A stretch of DNA of 48,572 nucleotides from a bacterium (GCA_024226315.1 JAAELT010000005.1:1-48572); one strand, 5' to 3'. Shown: positions 25,273 through 35,456, counted from the stretch's first letter. The notes: a model not told the origin generated them from the sequence alone. Translations and numbers: made by a program.

Positions 25273-27237
25273 ATGCTCGATAGGTTCCGCCAGCACGCCA
25301 TCCGCGTCCTCTCCGTGGTCCTCTGCCTGTTCACCCTGGCGGAGGTCAACTACCCACATCTGACGCCGCAGTCGCAGCTCGCCACCTTCGCCCTGCTGGG
25401 CCTGGCGCTGTGCTACCTCCACTACCCGGCGCATCCGCGACTGAAGGGCTCGCGCTGGGCCGGCATCCTCGACCTGGTCCTGGCGCTGGCCTCGGCAGTG
25501 TGCTGCGGCTACGTGGCGATCCAGAACGAGCCGGTGTTCGAGAGCTGGTGGTCGGGCGGCAGGTCGCTGGGCGACCGGGCCGGCGCCGAGACGGGGCTCG
25601 ACTTTCTGGTAGGCGCGGTGGGCCTGCTTCTGGTGCTCGAAGCGGCGCGGCGGGCGGTCGGCCTGGCGCTGCCGATCCTGTCGGTCGCCTTCCTGGCCTA
25701 TGGAGCCCTCGGACCGTCGATGCCGTCGTGGCTGTTTCCTCACCGCGGCTACGGCTTCGAGCGCCTGGTGGGCCAGAGCTTCCTGCACAGCCAGGGGGTG
25801 TTCGGGGTGGCGCTCAAGGTAATGTTCACCTACGTCTTCCTGTTCGTGGTCTTCGGCGCCTTCCTCGAGGCTACGGGCGCGACGCGATTCATCATCGACG
25901 CCGCCCGGCGTCTGTTCGGCTCCTCGGCCGGCGGGCCGGCCAAGGTCTCGGTGCTCTCCTCGGGGCTGATGGGGTCGCTCTCCGGCAGCGCCGTGGCCAA
26001 CACCGCCACCACCGGCACCTTCACCATCCCGCTGATGCGCTCGGCCGGCTTCCCGCGGCACGTGGCGGCCGGGATCGAGGCCGCGGCGTCCTCGGGCGGC
26101 GCCCTGGTGCCGCCGGTGATGGGCGCCGGCGCCTACATGATGCTCGAGCTCGTGCAGCCGCCGGTGACCTATCTGCGCATCATCCAGGCGGCGCTGCTGC
26201 CGGCGATCCTCTACTACCTGTCGCTGTTCCTGATCGTGCATTTCCGCGCCCGCGGCCTGGCAGCGGAAGGAGCGGCCGGGGCTCGCGAGCCTTCGGACGA
26301 CGGAGCCCAGGCCGAGCCCATGTCGTTCTTTCAGCTCGAGGGGCTGGTCTTCCTGGCCAGCCTCGGCACGCTGATCGCGCTGCTGTTGTCCGGCTTCACG
26401 GTCTTCCGTTCGGTCAGCCTGGCATTGGTCGTGACGATCCTCGTCAGCGCCTTGCGCGCCGATATCCGCATGACGCCGCGGCGGATCCTGGAAGCCTTCG
26501 AGAAGGCCGCCAGGGGCGGCATCGCTCTGGTCGCGGCCGCAGCCTCGGTGGGCATCGTGATCGGCGTCGTGACGCTCACCGGCGTCGGCTCCAAATTGCC
26601 GGCGACGATCATTCCACTGGCCCAGGACAACCTGTTCGCGGCGCTGTGCCTGATCATGGTGTCGTCGATCGTGCTCGGCATGGGCCTGCCGTCGGCGGTC
26701 TGTTACCTGCTGCTGGCGACCCTGATCGGACCGGCGCTGAGCGGTCTGGGGGTGCCGCCGCTGGCGGCGCACCTGTTCATCTTCTACTTCGGCCTGATGT
26801 CGATGGTCACCCCGCCCGTGGCGCTCGCCGCCTACACCGCGGCGTCGATCTCGGGCTCCAGGATCATGCGCACCGCCTTCGCCGCCTTCCGCTTCGCGCT
26901 GGTCGGCTTCGCCCTGCCGTTCCTGTTCGTCTACCGGCCGGAGCTGTTGATGATGTCGGCCGACGGCGGCCCGGCGAGCTTCGCCGCGATCACCGCCGCA
27001 TTCGCCTTCGCCGCGGCCGGCATCGTGCCGTTCGCCGCCGCGATCGCCGGCCACCTGTGGCGGCCGCTCGGCCCGGTGTCACGGCTGCTGCTCTTCGCCG
27101 CCGCCCTCGGGCTCTTCTATCCCGCGTCGCGGGGCTCGATCGGCGCGCTGGCGCTGGGCTGGCCGAACCTGGCCGGAGCGGCGCTGCTGGCCGGGGTGCT
27201 GGTCTGGGAACGGGTCAGGCGGAAATCGACTCCTTGA
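25273..27237 (+). CDS. TRAP transporter, fused 4TM/12TM permease
   Basis: A 654-residue inner-membrane protein, the usual size for fused TRAP permeases that work with TAXI binding proteins. The N-terminal quarter holds the small-subunit helices. The large subunit follows, with GLMGSLSGSAVANTATTG (about 236-253), GIEAAASSGGALVPPVMGAG and IVLGMGLPSAVCYLL, the conserved transport loops. The partner binding protein is at 21529-22581. Together they would carry an organic acid inward with sodium. ATG 25273 is chosen as the first start after the antiporter stop. Its ribosome site is weak (ATCCTCCGCCCG). Confidence 0.92.
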   Translation: MLDRFRQHAIRVLSVVLCLFTLAEVNYPHLTPQSQLATFALLGLALCYLHYPAHPRLKGSRWAGILDLVLALASAVCCGYVAIQNEPVFESWWSGGRSLGDRAGAETGLDFLVGAVGLLLVLEAARRAVGLALPILSVAFLAYGALGPSMPSWLFPHRGYGFERLVGQSFLHSQGVFGVALKVMFTYVFLFVVFGAFLEATGATRFIIDAARRLFGSSAGGPAKVSVLSSGLMGSLSGSAVANTATTGTFTIPLMRSAGFPRHVAAGIEAAASSGGALVPPVMGAGAYMMLELVQPPVTYLRIIQAALLPAILYYLSLFLIVHFRARGLAAEGAAGAREPSDDGAQAEPMSFFQLEGLVFLASLGTLIALLLSGFTVFRSVSLALVVTILVSALRADIRMTPRRILEAFEKAARGGIALVAAAASVGIVIGVVTLTGVGSKLPATIIPLAQDNLFAALCLIMVSSIVLGMGLPSAVCYLLLATLIGPALSGLGVPPLAAHLFIFYFGLMSMVTPPVALAAYTAASISGSRIMRTAFAAFRFALVGFALPFLFVYRPELLMMSADGGPASFAAITAAFAFAAAGIVPFAAAIAGHLWRPLGPVSRLLLFAAALGLFYPASRGSIGALALGWPNLAGAALLAGVLVWERVRRKSTP

Positions 27238-27267
27238 CCGGCTGCGTCGCCGATCCGGCATCGACGG

Positions 27268-27315
27268 TTGACGCCACGGGTAGTGACGTATACATTCCGG
27301 AAGAGTGTACGTCAC
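27268..27315 (+). promoter_or_regulatory. Promoter and operator of the PIN toxin-antitoxin operon
   Basis: TTGACG at 27268-27273, then 17 bases, then TACATT at 27291-27296 makes a good sigma-70 promoter. An inverted repeat, GTGACGTATAC at 27283-27293 and GTGTACGTCAC at 27305-27315 (10 of 11 matching), overlaps the -10 box. This is where an antitoxin dimer would bind to repress its own operon. The antitoxin ATG follows at 27331. Confidence 0.7.
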
Positions 27316-27330
27316 CATGAGGAGCAACCC

Positions 27331-27573
27331 ATGCATGCCAAACTCACTCTCAGGCTCGATAAAGAGCTGATCCAAAGCGCGAAGTCACACGCCGCGAAGA
27401 CCGGCAAATCCCTTTCGCGAATCGTCGCCGACTACTTCGCTCTTCTGACCGCCAGGCCACCGGCAGACGAAGCGGCTCTGACTCCCGTCGTTCGATCCCT
27501 GAAAGGTGCTTTGCGAGGAGCGGAAATCGACGAGGACGACTACCTTCGGCATCTCGAGGAGAAGTATCTTTGA
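27331..27573 (+). CDS. Antitoxin of a PIN-toxin pair (DUF6364/ribbon-helix-helix type)
   Basis: An 80-residue antitoxin. The N-terminus KLTLRLDKELIQSAKSHA then KTGKSLSRIVADYFALL is a ribbon-helix-helix DNA-binding fold, and the acidic C-terminus (EIDEDDYLRHLEEKYL) is the toxin-binding end. ATG 27331 has GAGGAG (27319-27324) upstream. Its TGA overlaps the TTG start of the PIN toxin in TTGA. The palindrome at 27283-27315 is its likely operator. Confidence 0.85.
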   Translation: MHAKLTLRLDKELIQSAKSHAAKTGKSLSRIVADYFALLTARPPADEAALTPVVRSLKGALRGAEIDEDDYLRHLEEKYL

Positions 27574-28013
27574 GGCTACTCTTCGACACCAACGTCGTCC
27601 TCGATCTGCTGCTGGATCGGGAGCCGTGGGCTCGGAACGCAGCGCGGCTCTTCACGCGGGTCGAGACCGGGGCGGTGGATGGAGCCTTGAGCGCCACCAC
27701 CCTCACCACGATCTTCTACCTGGCACGCAAGATCGTGGGGGCCGAACGCGCGCGTGAAAGAATCCGCCAGCTGCTGGCGCTGTGTTCGGTCGCGCCGCTC
27801 AACCGTCCGGTACTCGAGACGGCGATCGAGCTCGATTTCACGGACTTCGAAGACGCGGTGATCCACGAATCGGCCCGGCAGGCGTCCGTGGAGGCGATCG
27901 TCACGCGCAACCCGGGCGACTTCAAGAACGCGACACTCTCCGTGCTGACGCCGGAAGAATGCGTGGGGATCCTGGAGCAGCGTGAGCGCCAGGCTGGGGC
28001 AGCCGGCGACTGA
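27570..28013 (+). CDS. PIN-domain toxin (VapC-like ribonuclease)
   Basis: A 147-residue PIN-domain protein. The acidic residues that hold the metal are visible: D6 in LLFDTNVVLDLLL, the FTDFEDAVIHESA stretch near 87-92, and D near 114 in VTRNPGDFKN. PIN toxins cut tRNA or other RNA when freed from the antitoxin. It starts at TTG 27570, overlapping the antitoxin stop by four bases, with AGGAG at 27557-27561. The catalytic set looks intact, so the system is probably active. It lies between the TRAP locus and aceE, and a short GC hairpin follows the stop. Confidence 0.88.
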   Translation: MRLLFDTNVVLDLLLDREPWARNAARLFTRVETGAVDGALSATTLTTIFYLARKIVGAERARERIRQLLALCSVAPLNRPVLETAIELDFTDFEDAVIHESARQASVEAIVTRNPGDFKNATLSVLTPEECVGILEQRERQAGAAGD

Positions 28014-28168
28014 CCACCTGACCCCTGGGGAACGGGGCCCTCTCCCCGCCACGGCCAACAAGATCGACTCGGCCCACGGCTTGAGATACCCTCGCGCCGA
28101 GACATCCGACCTGCCCCGTCCACCGAAATGACGGTCGACCGAAACGAAATTCCCACGAGGACCGTGCG

Positions 28169-30838
<2,670 letters not shown>

Positions 30839-30888
30839 GTACCGCTACCCCTCTATCCTCATCCTAGAGTCCAGGGATCGTCCAAAGT

Positions 30889-31875
30889 ATGACCGTCAAC
30901 GTGCCCCGAACAGCCGGCGTCGGTGATCGAACCTCCTATGACATACTTGTATGCAGCAGTTGCCACCACTCGCTGAAGCACGCATCCTCACAGCTGAGTT
31001 GTACTACATGCAATCGTAACTACCCGATAGAGATCGGTAGTGCCGACTTCTCCCGTGGAATCTACTATGACGCATTCGACGGGCCGGAGTCCCTCACAGA
31101 AGCTCATGAAGAAGGTCTTCGAAACGAGGTGACCGGCACACGGGCACGAATCGAAGACTACTATGGCCCATTGCTACGTTCAGAGCTTGGCGCGATGGAC
31201 CTGGGAAGACCGCCTCGGGTTCTCGACTCCGGTTGCGGAAATGGAATCTCGGTTGACATGCTCAGCGAGGCTGGCTTCGAAGCCTGGGGAAACGACATCT
31301 CGGCGCTCCGCAAGTGGCAATGGCGGGAACGAGGCAATCGGGAGCGGTTGGTGGTTGCACCAAGCCAAGAACTTCCGTTCCCCGATAACTACTTCGACGC
31401 TGTGATCTCATCAGGGGTCTTGGAGCACGTAGGGGTGGAGGAGCACGGCGGCGATTCCTATTCCGTCAGGCCTCTACCCAATCGCAATGAAGCGCGCTGC
31501 GAATTCCTTGCTGATTTATTGCGCGTCCTAGACCCTTCAGGCGTGCTCCTACTCGATTTCCCGAACGGGGCCTTCCCTATCGATTTCTGGCACGGCACGA
31601 AACCAGGGGGAGCTCGCTTTCATTCGATACGCGAAGGATTCCTACCCACGGTTTCTGAAGTCCGTGCTCACCTACGAACTCTCGGGCGATTCTCGGTGAC
31701 GCCCCTGAGCCCGCATCGTCGACTCAAGATGCGGCAAGTTGGCCAACACTGGTATGGCCGTTTGCTCCGCATCCCCATGACAGCGCTACTCAACCTGATG
31801 GGATATCGGTTATTCGAGCCACTGGCAGGATCGCCGCTCAATCCATATCTCGTCCTCAAGGTCGCCAGGCTCTAG
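30889..31875 (+). CDS. SAM-dependent methyltransferase with N-terminal zinc ribbon
   Basis: A 328-residue class I methyltransferase. C22, C25, C38 and C41 (CSSC, CTTC) form a zinc-ribbon-like head. Motif I VLDSGCGNGISVDML is at 111-125 and the acceptor-side LPFPDNYFDAVISSGVLEHV near 162-181. Substrate is not evident. Similar proteins act on sugars, lipids or polyketides in surface-polymer clusters. Its base use is clearly less GC-rich than aceE upstream, and it lies within the segment bracketed by the aceE 3'-end duplication, so it is probably acquired. The start ATG has only a weak ribosome site. Confidence 0.85.
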   Translation: MTVNVPRTAGVGDRTSYDILVCSSCHHSLKHASSQLSCTTCNRNYPIEIGSADFSRGIYYDAFDGPESLTEAHEEGLRNEVTGTRARIEDYYGPLLRSELGAMDLGRPPRVLDSGCGNGISVDMLSEAGFEAWGNDISALRKWQWRERGNRERLVVAPSQELPFPDNYFDAVISSGVLEHVGVEEHGGDSYSVRPLPNRNEARCEFLADLLRVLDPSGVLLLDFPNGAFPIDFWHGTKPGGARFHSIREGFLPTVSEVRAHLRTLGRFSVTPLSPHRRLKMRQVGQHWYGRLLRIPMTALLNLMGYRLFEPLAGSPLNPYLVLKVARL

Positions 31876-31889
31876 CTGACGCCGCGGCG

Positions 31890-34208
31890 CTATTCGACGG
31901 CCTCTGACCATCCGGACGTATCTCCAGTTTCGAAACCGTCACCGAAGAGGAAGGCCGATGTCGTCAATTCGATTCTGCCATTTGCTGGCATGTCGAACGA
32001 TAGCTGCAAGACTCCTTCAGCATCAGCCACCTCGCTCAGGAACGCCGGTATCCCGGTGTCGAAATCAGTAATCGTCACCAAGTATTCGGAATTCGGCACC
32101 AGGTTCTCCAGCCGAAGAGGCAAGGTGTGTGGCGAGTTGCCAAAGCCGGGCACCCCGGTTTCGGGATGTGTCTGCAGAACGAACGGGTTTTCGACGCTCG
32201 CCCTGGCCGTCACATCGTAGAAGTGCTTTCGGAAGTGAAGTCGTTCGGCGCCGATGAATGATTGGCTCGGTGGGACTTCTGGCGCGAAGTTGAGACCATT
32301 CACATCAGCTTTGTATCCCAAGAAGCCGTAGAGAAAGGCCATGGGCACCAGTGTACTCTCAATAAACTCGCAGTCAAGACCTACGCTCCCGCCTCCGCTG
32401 GTGCATCCCTGAAGAATTCCCGGATGAGTGTCATAGTAGGGCCTGAAGCCGCCTGAGTCCTGGGTGTCCTGATACCAGTCGAGAATCGACTCGAGCCGCG
32501 CCCAAGCGTCGGCTGCACCACGTACCTCGATCCGCGCCATCAGATCGTAAAAGGACTGCCAGAACCAGCCGCCACCATTCGATACTTGTTCACCCCACGA
32601 TGCTCCATTGCCTTGGCTTAGATCCATTCCGAACCATATGTACATTGGCCACACATACCAGTCTGATGTGTCGACTGTGGTCGTCCGTGGGCCGAAGATC
32701 CAATTGTAGATATCGGCCCCCTGCGAATCGTCTCCGCCGACGATTCGATCGCCTGCAATCCAATCCACGATATCTGTCGCCTTCTCGAAGTCGACTGCAT
32801 CGAAGAAAATCGCCTCAAGATTGAGCCCGACATGCCCGATATCTCTTACCACTCCATTAATATCGCGGCACGCCATGAGTCGATCCTTGCCGTTAATCCA
32901 GAAGTTGCTGGCAATCGCCGTTTTTACGGCATCAGCTTGCGAATCGTACGAGGCCGCAGACTCACCAAAAGGATTCGCTGGCACATCCCATTGGGGATGG
33001 TCCGCCACCTCTGTCTCGAGTTCCGCCATCGCGCGAAGCGCCGCATAGTAGTAGATACTGGCATAGGCATCTTCATGCCCTACAGGCCACACATCCGAGG
33101 CAAAGCTGCTCTGGATTCCATGGCCGAAGTTGATTTGCCCACCTGTCTTTCCCGGCAGACCGTCGTGGCCCGGCCAATCCACCAAGACGAAATCGTTGGC
33201 CAACCCTCCCAGCTCTGTCTGGATGTAGTTCATTGCTATGCGTGCACGATCGAAAAATGAACCTTCAGGAAAGCTCGTGCCAGTGAAGTGCGCACTATCT
33301 CCCGACGAGAAGTACGAGGCGTGACCTGCAAGGATGTACTTAGCGTTTGATGTCGACATTCGAGCGTCATATGCCATCACGATGCGACCGATCTCGATCT
33401 CACGATCCGCCTGACCATCGAGCACCGGATCAACCCGCAACTTGGTGATGGTGCCGGCCCATTCTGGATTCTCAAAGACCGGTATGACGTAGGTAACAAT
33501 GTCAACATACGGAATGATATTTGCTGGATCGAGCAAGGAAAAAAACTTCGACTTACTCTCCGAGAATCCCGGGCTCTGAGAGGTCTGCCAGAAGACCTGG
33601 CCGAACTCCCCTGCGCAGGCAGTCACGCCATCGGTGCAACGCAGCTCGATCTGAATAAAAGGGCTTTGAAAGGCATCAACCGAAATGTTCGGTGAGATAA
33701 GATTCGGATCAGGCGCAGAAGGACTGAGGATCCAGGTGCCGCCCTCTGGCGTAGTAGAGGGCATATTCGATACAGTCCAGCCTTCTGTCGAGCTTCCATC
33801 ATATTCCCAGCCTTCGAGCAGGCCTTGGCTGGATCCGTAGGCTGGGAATGGCCAGAACGGCCCGTTGTAGTGCAAGAAAACGTAGCCATCGGAATCGAGC
33901 CGAGTAACGCCTGGGCTCGCGTTCAACAAGTTCATTCCTCCGATCGTACCGCTTGGACTCATGGCTAGCGCGGTAATGTGGGTCCATGACACGCTGCCGG
34001 CATTGAATAGCGTTTGCCCCGAGGGGTTCTCAGCCGGATCCAGATACAAATGCAGCATATCTGTGATCTGCTCCGCGCGAGTAGTGTCAGACGCAGTGAA
34101 GACCAGGGTGTCGAGTGGCGTTCCTGAGACCTCGGACGACGCAGCAGCACCCCGAGAGACCATCAACAGAGACACTGACAGCACGACGCAGAGCAACAGA
34201 TTCCTCAT
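31890..34208 (-). CDS. Secreted protein with (alpha/alpha)6-like glycosidase-type region
   Basis: About 772 residues from ATG 34208 (AAGGA seven bases upstream) with a signal peptide ending GAAAS. The middle (about 350-640) has repeated Trp- and Tyr-rich helical segments such as DWYVWPMYIWFGMD, GGGWFWQSFYDLMARIE and STLVPMAFLYGFLGYKAD, as in six-hairpin glycosidases and lyases. I could not assign a family or catalytic residues. The C-terminus is a beta region followed by a short tail GDGFETGDTSGWSEAVE, a form seen at the ends of many exported proteins in this kind of organism. Base use is AT-richer than the flanks, as for the methyltransferase it faces end to end. Confidence 0.7.
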   Translation of the reverse strand: MRNLLLCVVLSVSLLMVSRGAAASSEVSGTPLDTLVFTASDTTRAEQITDMLHLYLDPAENPSGQTLFNAGSVSWTHITALAMSPSGTIGGMNLLNASPGVTRLDSDGYVFLHYNGPFWPFPAYGSSQGLLEGWEYDGSSTEGWTVSNMPSTTPEGGTWILSPSAPDPNLISPNISVDAFQSPFIQIELRCTDGVTACAGEFGQVFWQTSQSPGFSESKSKFFSLLDPANIIPYVDIVTYVIPVFENPEWAGTITKLRVDPVLDGQADREIEIGRIVMAYDARMSTSNAKYILAGHASYFSSGDSAHFTGTSFPEGSFFDRARIAMNYIQTELGGLANDFVLVDWPGHDGLPGKTGGQINFGHGIQSSFASDVWPVGHEDAYASIYYYAALRAMAELETEVADHPQWDVPANPFGESAASYDSQADAVKTAIASNFWINGKDRLMACRDINGVVRDIGHVGLNLEAIFFDAVDFEKATDIVDWIAGDRIVGGDDSQGADIYNWIFGPRTTTVDTSDWYVWPMYIWFGMDLSQGNGASWGEQVSNGGGWFWQSFYDLMARIEVRGAADAWARLESILDWYQDTQDSGGFRPYYDTHPGILQGCTSGGGSVGLDCEFIESTLVPMAFLYGFLGYKADVNGLNFAPEVPPSQSFIGAERLHFRKHFYDVTARASVENPFVLQTHPETGVPGFGNSPHTLPLRLENLVPNSEYLVTITDFDTGIPAFLSEVADAEGVLQLSFDMPANGRIELTTSAFLFGDGFETGDTSGWSEAVE

Positions 34209-34329
34209 CCTCTCATCCTTTCTGGCTTTAAGCTGGACAATCGTCCCCTCTCTGGTGGGTCGATTTACCAAATCGCGGCTCATAACAGAGCACTCAATGC
34301 TAGAAGTAGCTAATCACGTAATGGCCATG

Positions 34330-34475
34330 GGCGCAAGAAGCCTAACGAACCAGGGCCTGGTTGCAGGATCTCCACTGCTTTCAGCGCGGGATGACCCCGG
34401 GCACCCGGGACTTCATCTCGCACTTGAATGGCGGAGAGAGCAGGGATCGAACCTGCGCGCCGCTGAACGGCGGCC
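34330..34475. repeat. Duplicated tRNA-flank segment, copy A
   Basis: This segment matches 34629-34787 over its length apart from small indels. It covers a spacer (GGCGCAAGAAGCCTAACG and onward) plus the 3' half of tRNA-Ser(GCU). It ends exactly where a copy of the aceE 3' end begins. It marks the right edge of the lower-GC segment. Confidence 0.85.
34429..34475 (-). pseudogene. 3' half of tRNA-Ser(GCU), remnant
   Basis: The 47 bases match the CCA end, acceptor 3' strand, T-arm and part of the variable arm of the intact tRNA-Ser at 34740-34829. The rest is replaced by the aceE 3'-end copy. Confidence 0.85.
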
Positions 34476-34620
34476 TTCTTCGAGGTCGACCGCTACCACG
34501 TGGCCGTGGCGACGCTTCAAGGCCCTGGCCGACGACGGCGCGGTACCGGCCAAGGCGGTGAGCGAGGCGATCGAGCGCTACGGCGTGGATCCGGAGAAGC
34601 CGGATCCGTCGAGATCCTGA
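34476..34620 (+). pseudogene. Copy of the aceE 3' end
   Basis: Bases 34476-34611 match 30695-30829 at high identity, with one inserted base near 34510-34516 that shifts the frame. The conserved end still reads ADDGAVPAKAVSEAIERYG and on to PDPSRS before TGA at 34618-34620. It has no start and cannot make a working protein. Confidence 0.9.
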
Positions 34621-34628
34621 GGGCAGGT

Positions 34629-34787
34629 GGCGCAAGAAGCCTAGCGAACCAGGGCCTGGTTGCAGGGGCAGGTGCCCCTTTCCCTGATCTCCGCTGCTTT
34701 CAGCGCGGGATGACCCCGGGACTTCATCTCGCACTTGAATGGCGGAGAGAGCAGGGATCGAACCTGCGCGCCGATCGAACGGCGGCC
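34629..34787. repeat. Duplicated tRNA-flank segment, copy B
   Basis: The second copy of the segment at 34330-34475. Here it continues without a break into the intact tRNA-Ser(GCU), so this arrangement (aceE end, spacer, tRNA) is probably the ancestral one. Confidence 0.85.
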
Positions 34788-34829
34788 TCCGGTTAGCAAC
34801 CGGGCACATTACCGCTCTGTCATCTCTCC
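34740..34829 (-). tRNA. tRNA-Ser (anticodon GCU)
   Basis: A 90-base class II tRNA with encoded CCA (34740-34742) and G discriminator. Acceptor GGAGAGA/TCTCTCC is fully paired, the anticodon loop is TTGCTAA, a long variable arm is present and the T-arm is GCAGG/CCTGC. It is the last gene of the cluster in transcription order. Confidence 0.92.
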
Positions 34830-34830
34830 G

Positions 34831-34904
34831 TGGAGACGCGGGCGGGAGTCGAACCCGCGTACGCGGCTTTGCAAGCCGCTGCCTCGCCGCTCGGCCACCG
34901 CGCC
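34831..34904 (-). tRNA. tRNA-Cys (anticodon GCA)
   Basis: A 74-base canonical tRNA. Anticodon arm GCGGC-TTGCAAA-GCCGC, T-arm GCGGG/CCCGC, discriminator U as expected for Cys, CCA encoded. It lies one base from tRNA-Ser(GCU). Confidence 0.92.
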
Positions 34905-34913
34905 TCGAAGACT

Positions 34914-34990
34914 TGGTGGCCCCGGTGGGATTCGAACCCACAACCGTCGCCTTTTGAAGGCGCCGCCTCTGCCAATTGGGCTACGGGGCC
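34914..34990 (-). tRNA. Class I tRNA with leucine anticodon CAA
   Basis: 77 bases. Acceptor GGCCCCG/CGGGGCC and T-arm GTGGG/CCCAC pair fully. The anticodon loop is TTCAAAA, giving CAA (Leu, UUG codon). The variable loop is only CGGTT, although bacterial tRNA-Leu is class II with a long arm. The D-arm carries GCCCAATTGGCAGAGGC, shared with the next two tRNAs. Discriminator A and CCA are encoded. Confidence 0.8.
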
Positions 34991-35068
34991 TGGTGCCGAC
35001 GGGAGGATTCGAACGTCCAACCTCCGGGCTCTCGACCCGGCGCCTCTGCCGGATTGGGCTACGTCGGC
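34991..35068 (-). tRNA. Class I tRNA with leucine anticodon GAG and C33
   Basis: 78 bases. Acceptor GCCGACG/CGTCGGC pairs fully. Anticodon arm CCGGG-TCGAGAG-CCCGG gives GAG (Leu). Position 33, nearly always U, is C. The T-stem GGACG/CCTCC has one mismatch. The variable loop is AGGTT. The shared GCCCAA..GGCAGAGGC D-arm, discriminator A and CCA are present. Function is less sure than for its neighbours. Confidence 0.7.
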
Positions 35069-35090
35069 TACAGTCATGCTGCAAGAGACT

Positions 35091-35167
35091 TGGTGCCGCC
35101 CCAGGGATTCGAACCCTGAACCTCCGGCTCCTGAAGCCGGCGCCTCTGCCAGTTGGGCCAGGGCGGC
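35091..35167 (-). tRNA. Class I tRNA with leucine anticodon CAG
   Basis: 77 bases. All stems pair: acceptor GCCGCCC/GGGCGGC, anticodon CCGGC-TTCAGGA-GCCGG, T-arm CAGGG/CCCTG. The anticodon is CAG (Leu, CUG). The variable loop is AGGTT, short, and the D-arm is GCCCAACTGGCAGAGGC. Discriminator A and CCA are encoded. It is the best formed of the three leucine-anticodon class I tRNAs. Confidence 0.82.
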
Positions 35168-35168
35168 A

Positions 35169-35264
35169 TGGTGGGGATGGAAGGAATCGAACCCTCCGGG
35201 CTGCACTTTGGACTTACGCGACAGGTCTACAGCCTGCCCCGCCTCCATAGCGGTCTACATCCCC
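35169..35264 (-). tRNA. tRNA-Tyr (anticodon GUA), atypical D-arm
   Basis: 96 bases with acceptor GGGGATG/CATCCCC, T-arm GAGGG/CCTTC, anticodon loop CTGTAGA and a long variable region, as expected for bacterial Tyr. The D-arm fits best as CCGC/GCGG with a seven-base loop and lacks the usual spacing, and position 37 is G. The CCA is encoded. Confidence 0.75.
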
Positions 35265-35290
35265 GTTTTTCAAAGAGCTAATGAGAAATC

Positions 35291-35377
35291 TGGCGGAGGG
35301 TGGAGGAGTCGAACCCCCGACGGTGACGTCGCCCTGGTTTTCAAGACCAGTTGCCGGCCCACCCAGCAGCACCCTCC
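35291..35377 (-). tRNA. tRNA-Ser-like, anticodon UGA, with tRNA-Sec-like fold
   Basis: 87 bases. The anticodon arm is CTGGT-CTTGAAA-ACCAG (UGA, Ser UCA codon). Positions 8-9 are GC, so U8 is missing, and the acceptor can extend to eight pairs (GGAGGGTG/CACCCTCC) leaving a four-pair T-stem. The D-stem can form six pairs (TGCTGG/CCGGCA) around a five-base loop with no GG pair in the usual place. These are tRNA-Sec features, but the anticodon is UGA, not UCA. A variable arm CGAC/GTCG is present. G discriminator and CCA are encoded. It is the first tRNA of the cluster in transcription order. Confidence 0.8.
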
Positions 35378-35388
35378 TTTTTCCGAAT

Positions 35389-35420
35389 GCGCTGTGTTCC
35401 AAACGCGCCGTGTTCCAAAC
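35389..35420. repeat. 16-bp tandem repeat upstream of the tRNA cluster
   Basis: GCGC(T/C)GTGTTCCAAAC occurs at 35389-35404 and 35405-35420 with one difference. It lies between the terminator hairpin and the first tRNA. Confidence 0.85.
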
Positions 35421-35426
35421 GGAAAA

Positions 35427-35456
35427 ACCCCCGGGAACCTGACGGCGCCCGGGGGT
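35427..35456 (-). terminator. Rho-independent terminator, minus strand, ahead of the tRNA cluster
   Basis: On the minus strand ACCCCCGGG / CCCGGGGGT form a nine-pair stem with a 12-base loop, followed at once by TTTT. A transcript entering from above 35460 would stop here, about 50 bases before the first tRNA. It may shield the cluster or act as an attenuator. Confidence 0.65.

Noticed and set aside
25240..27054. A 604-codon minus-strand frame rich in H, R, Q and G
   Set aside because: It is the reverse of the TRAP permease gene. Such composition is typical of the antisense of hydrophobic membrane genes.
34735..35250. Open plus-strand frames of 70-230 codons with repeated GGIRTHN and ATSGLSTRR-like words
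   Set aside because: They are read through the reverse complement of the tRNA genes, a well-known source of false proteins.
35291..35377. A true tRNA-Sec (selC)
   Set aside because: The anticodon read on the minus strand is UGA, not UCA, and the gene is shorter than usual selC genes. I kept it as a Ser tRNA with Sec-like fold.
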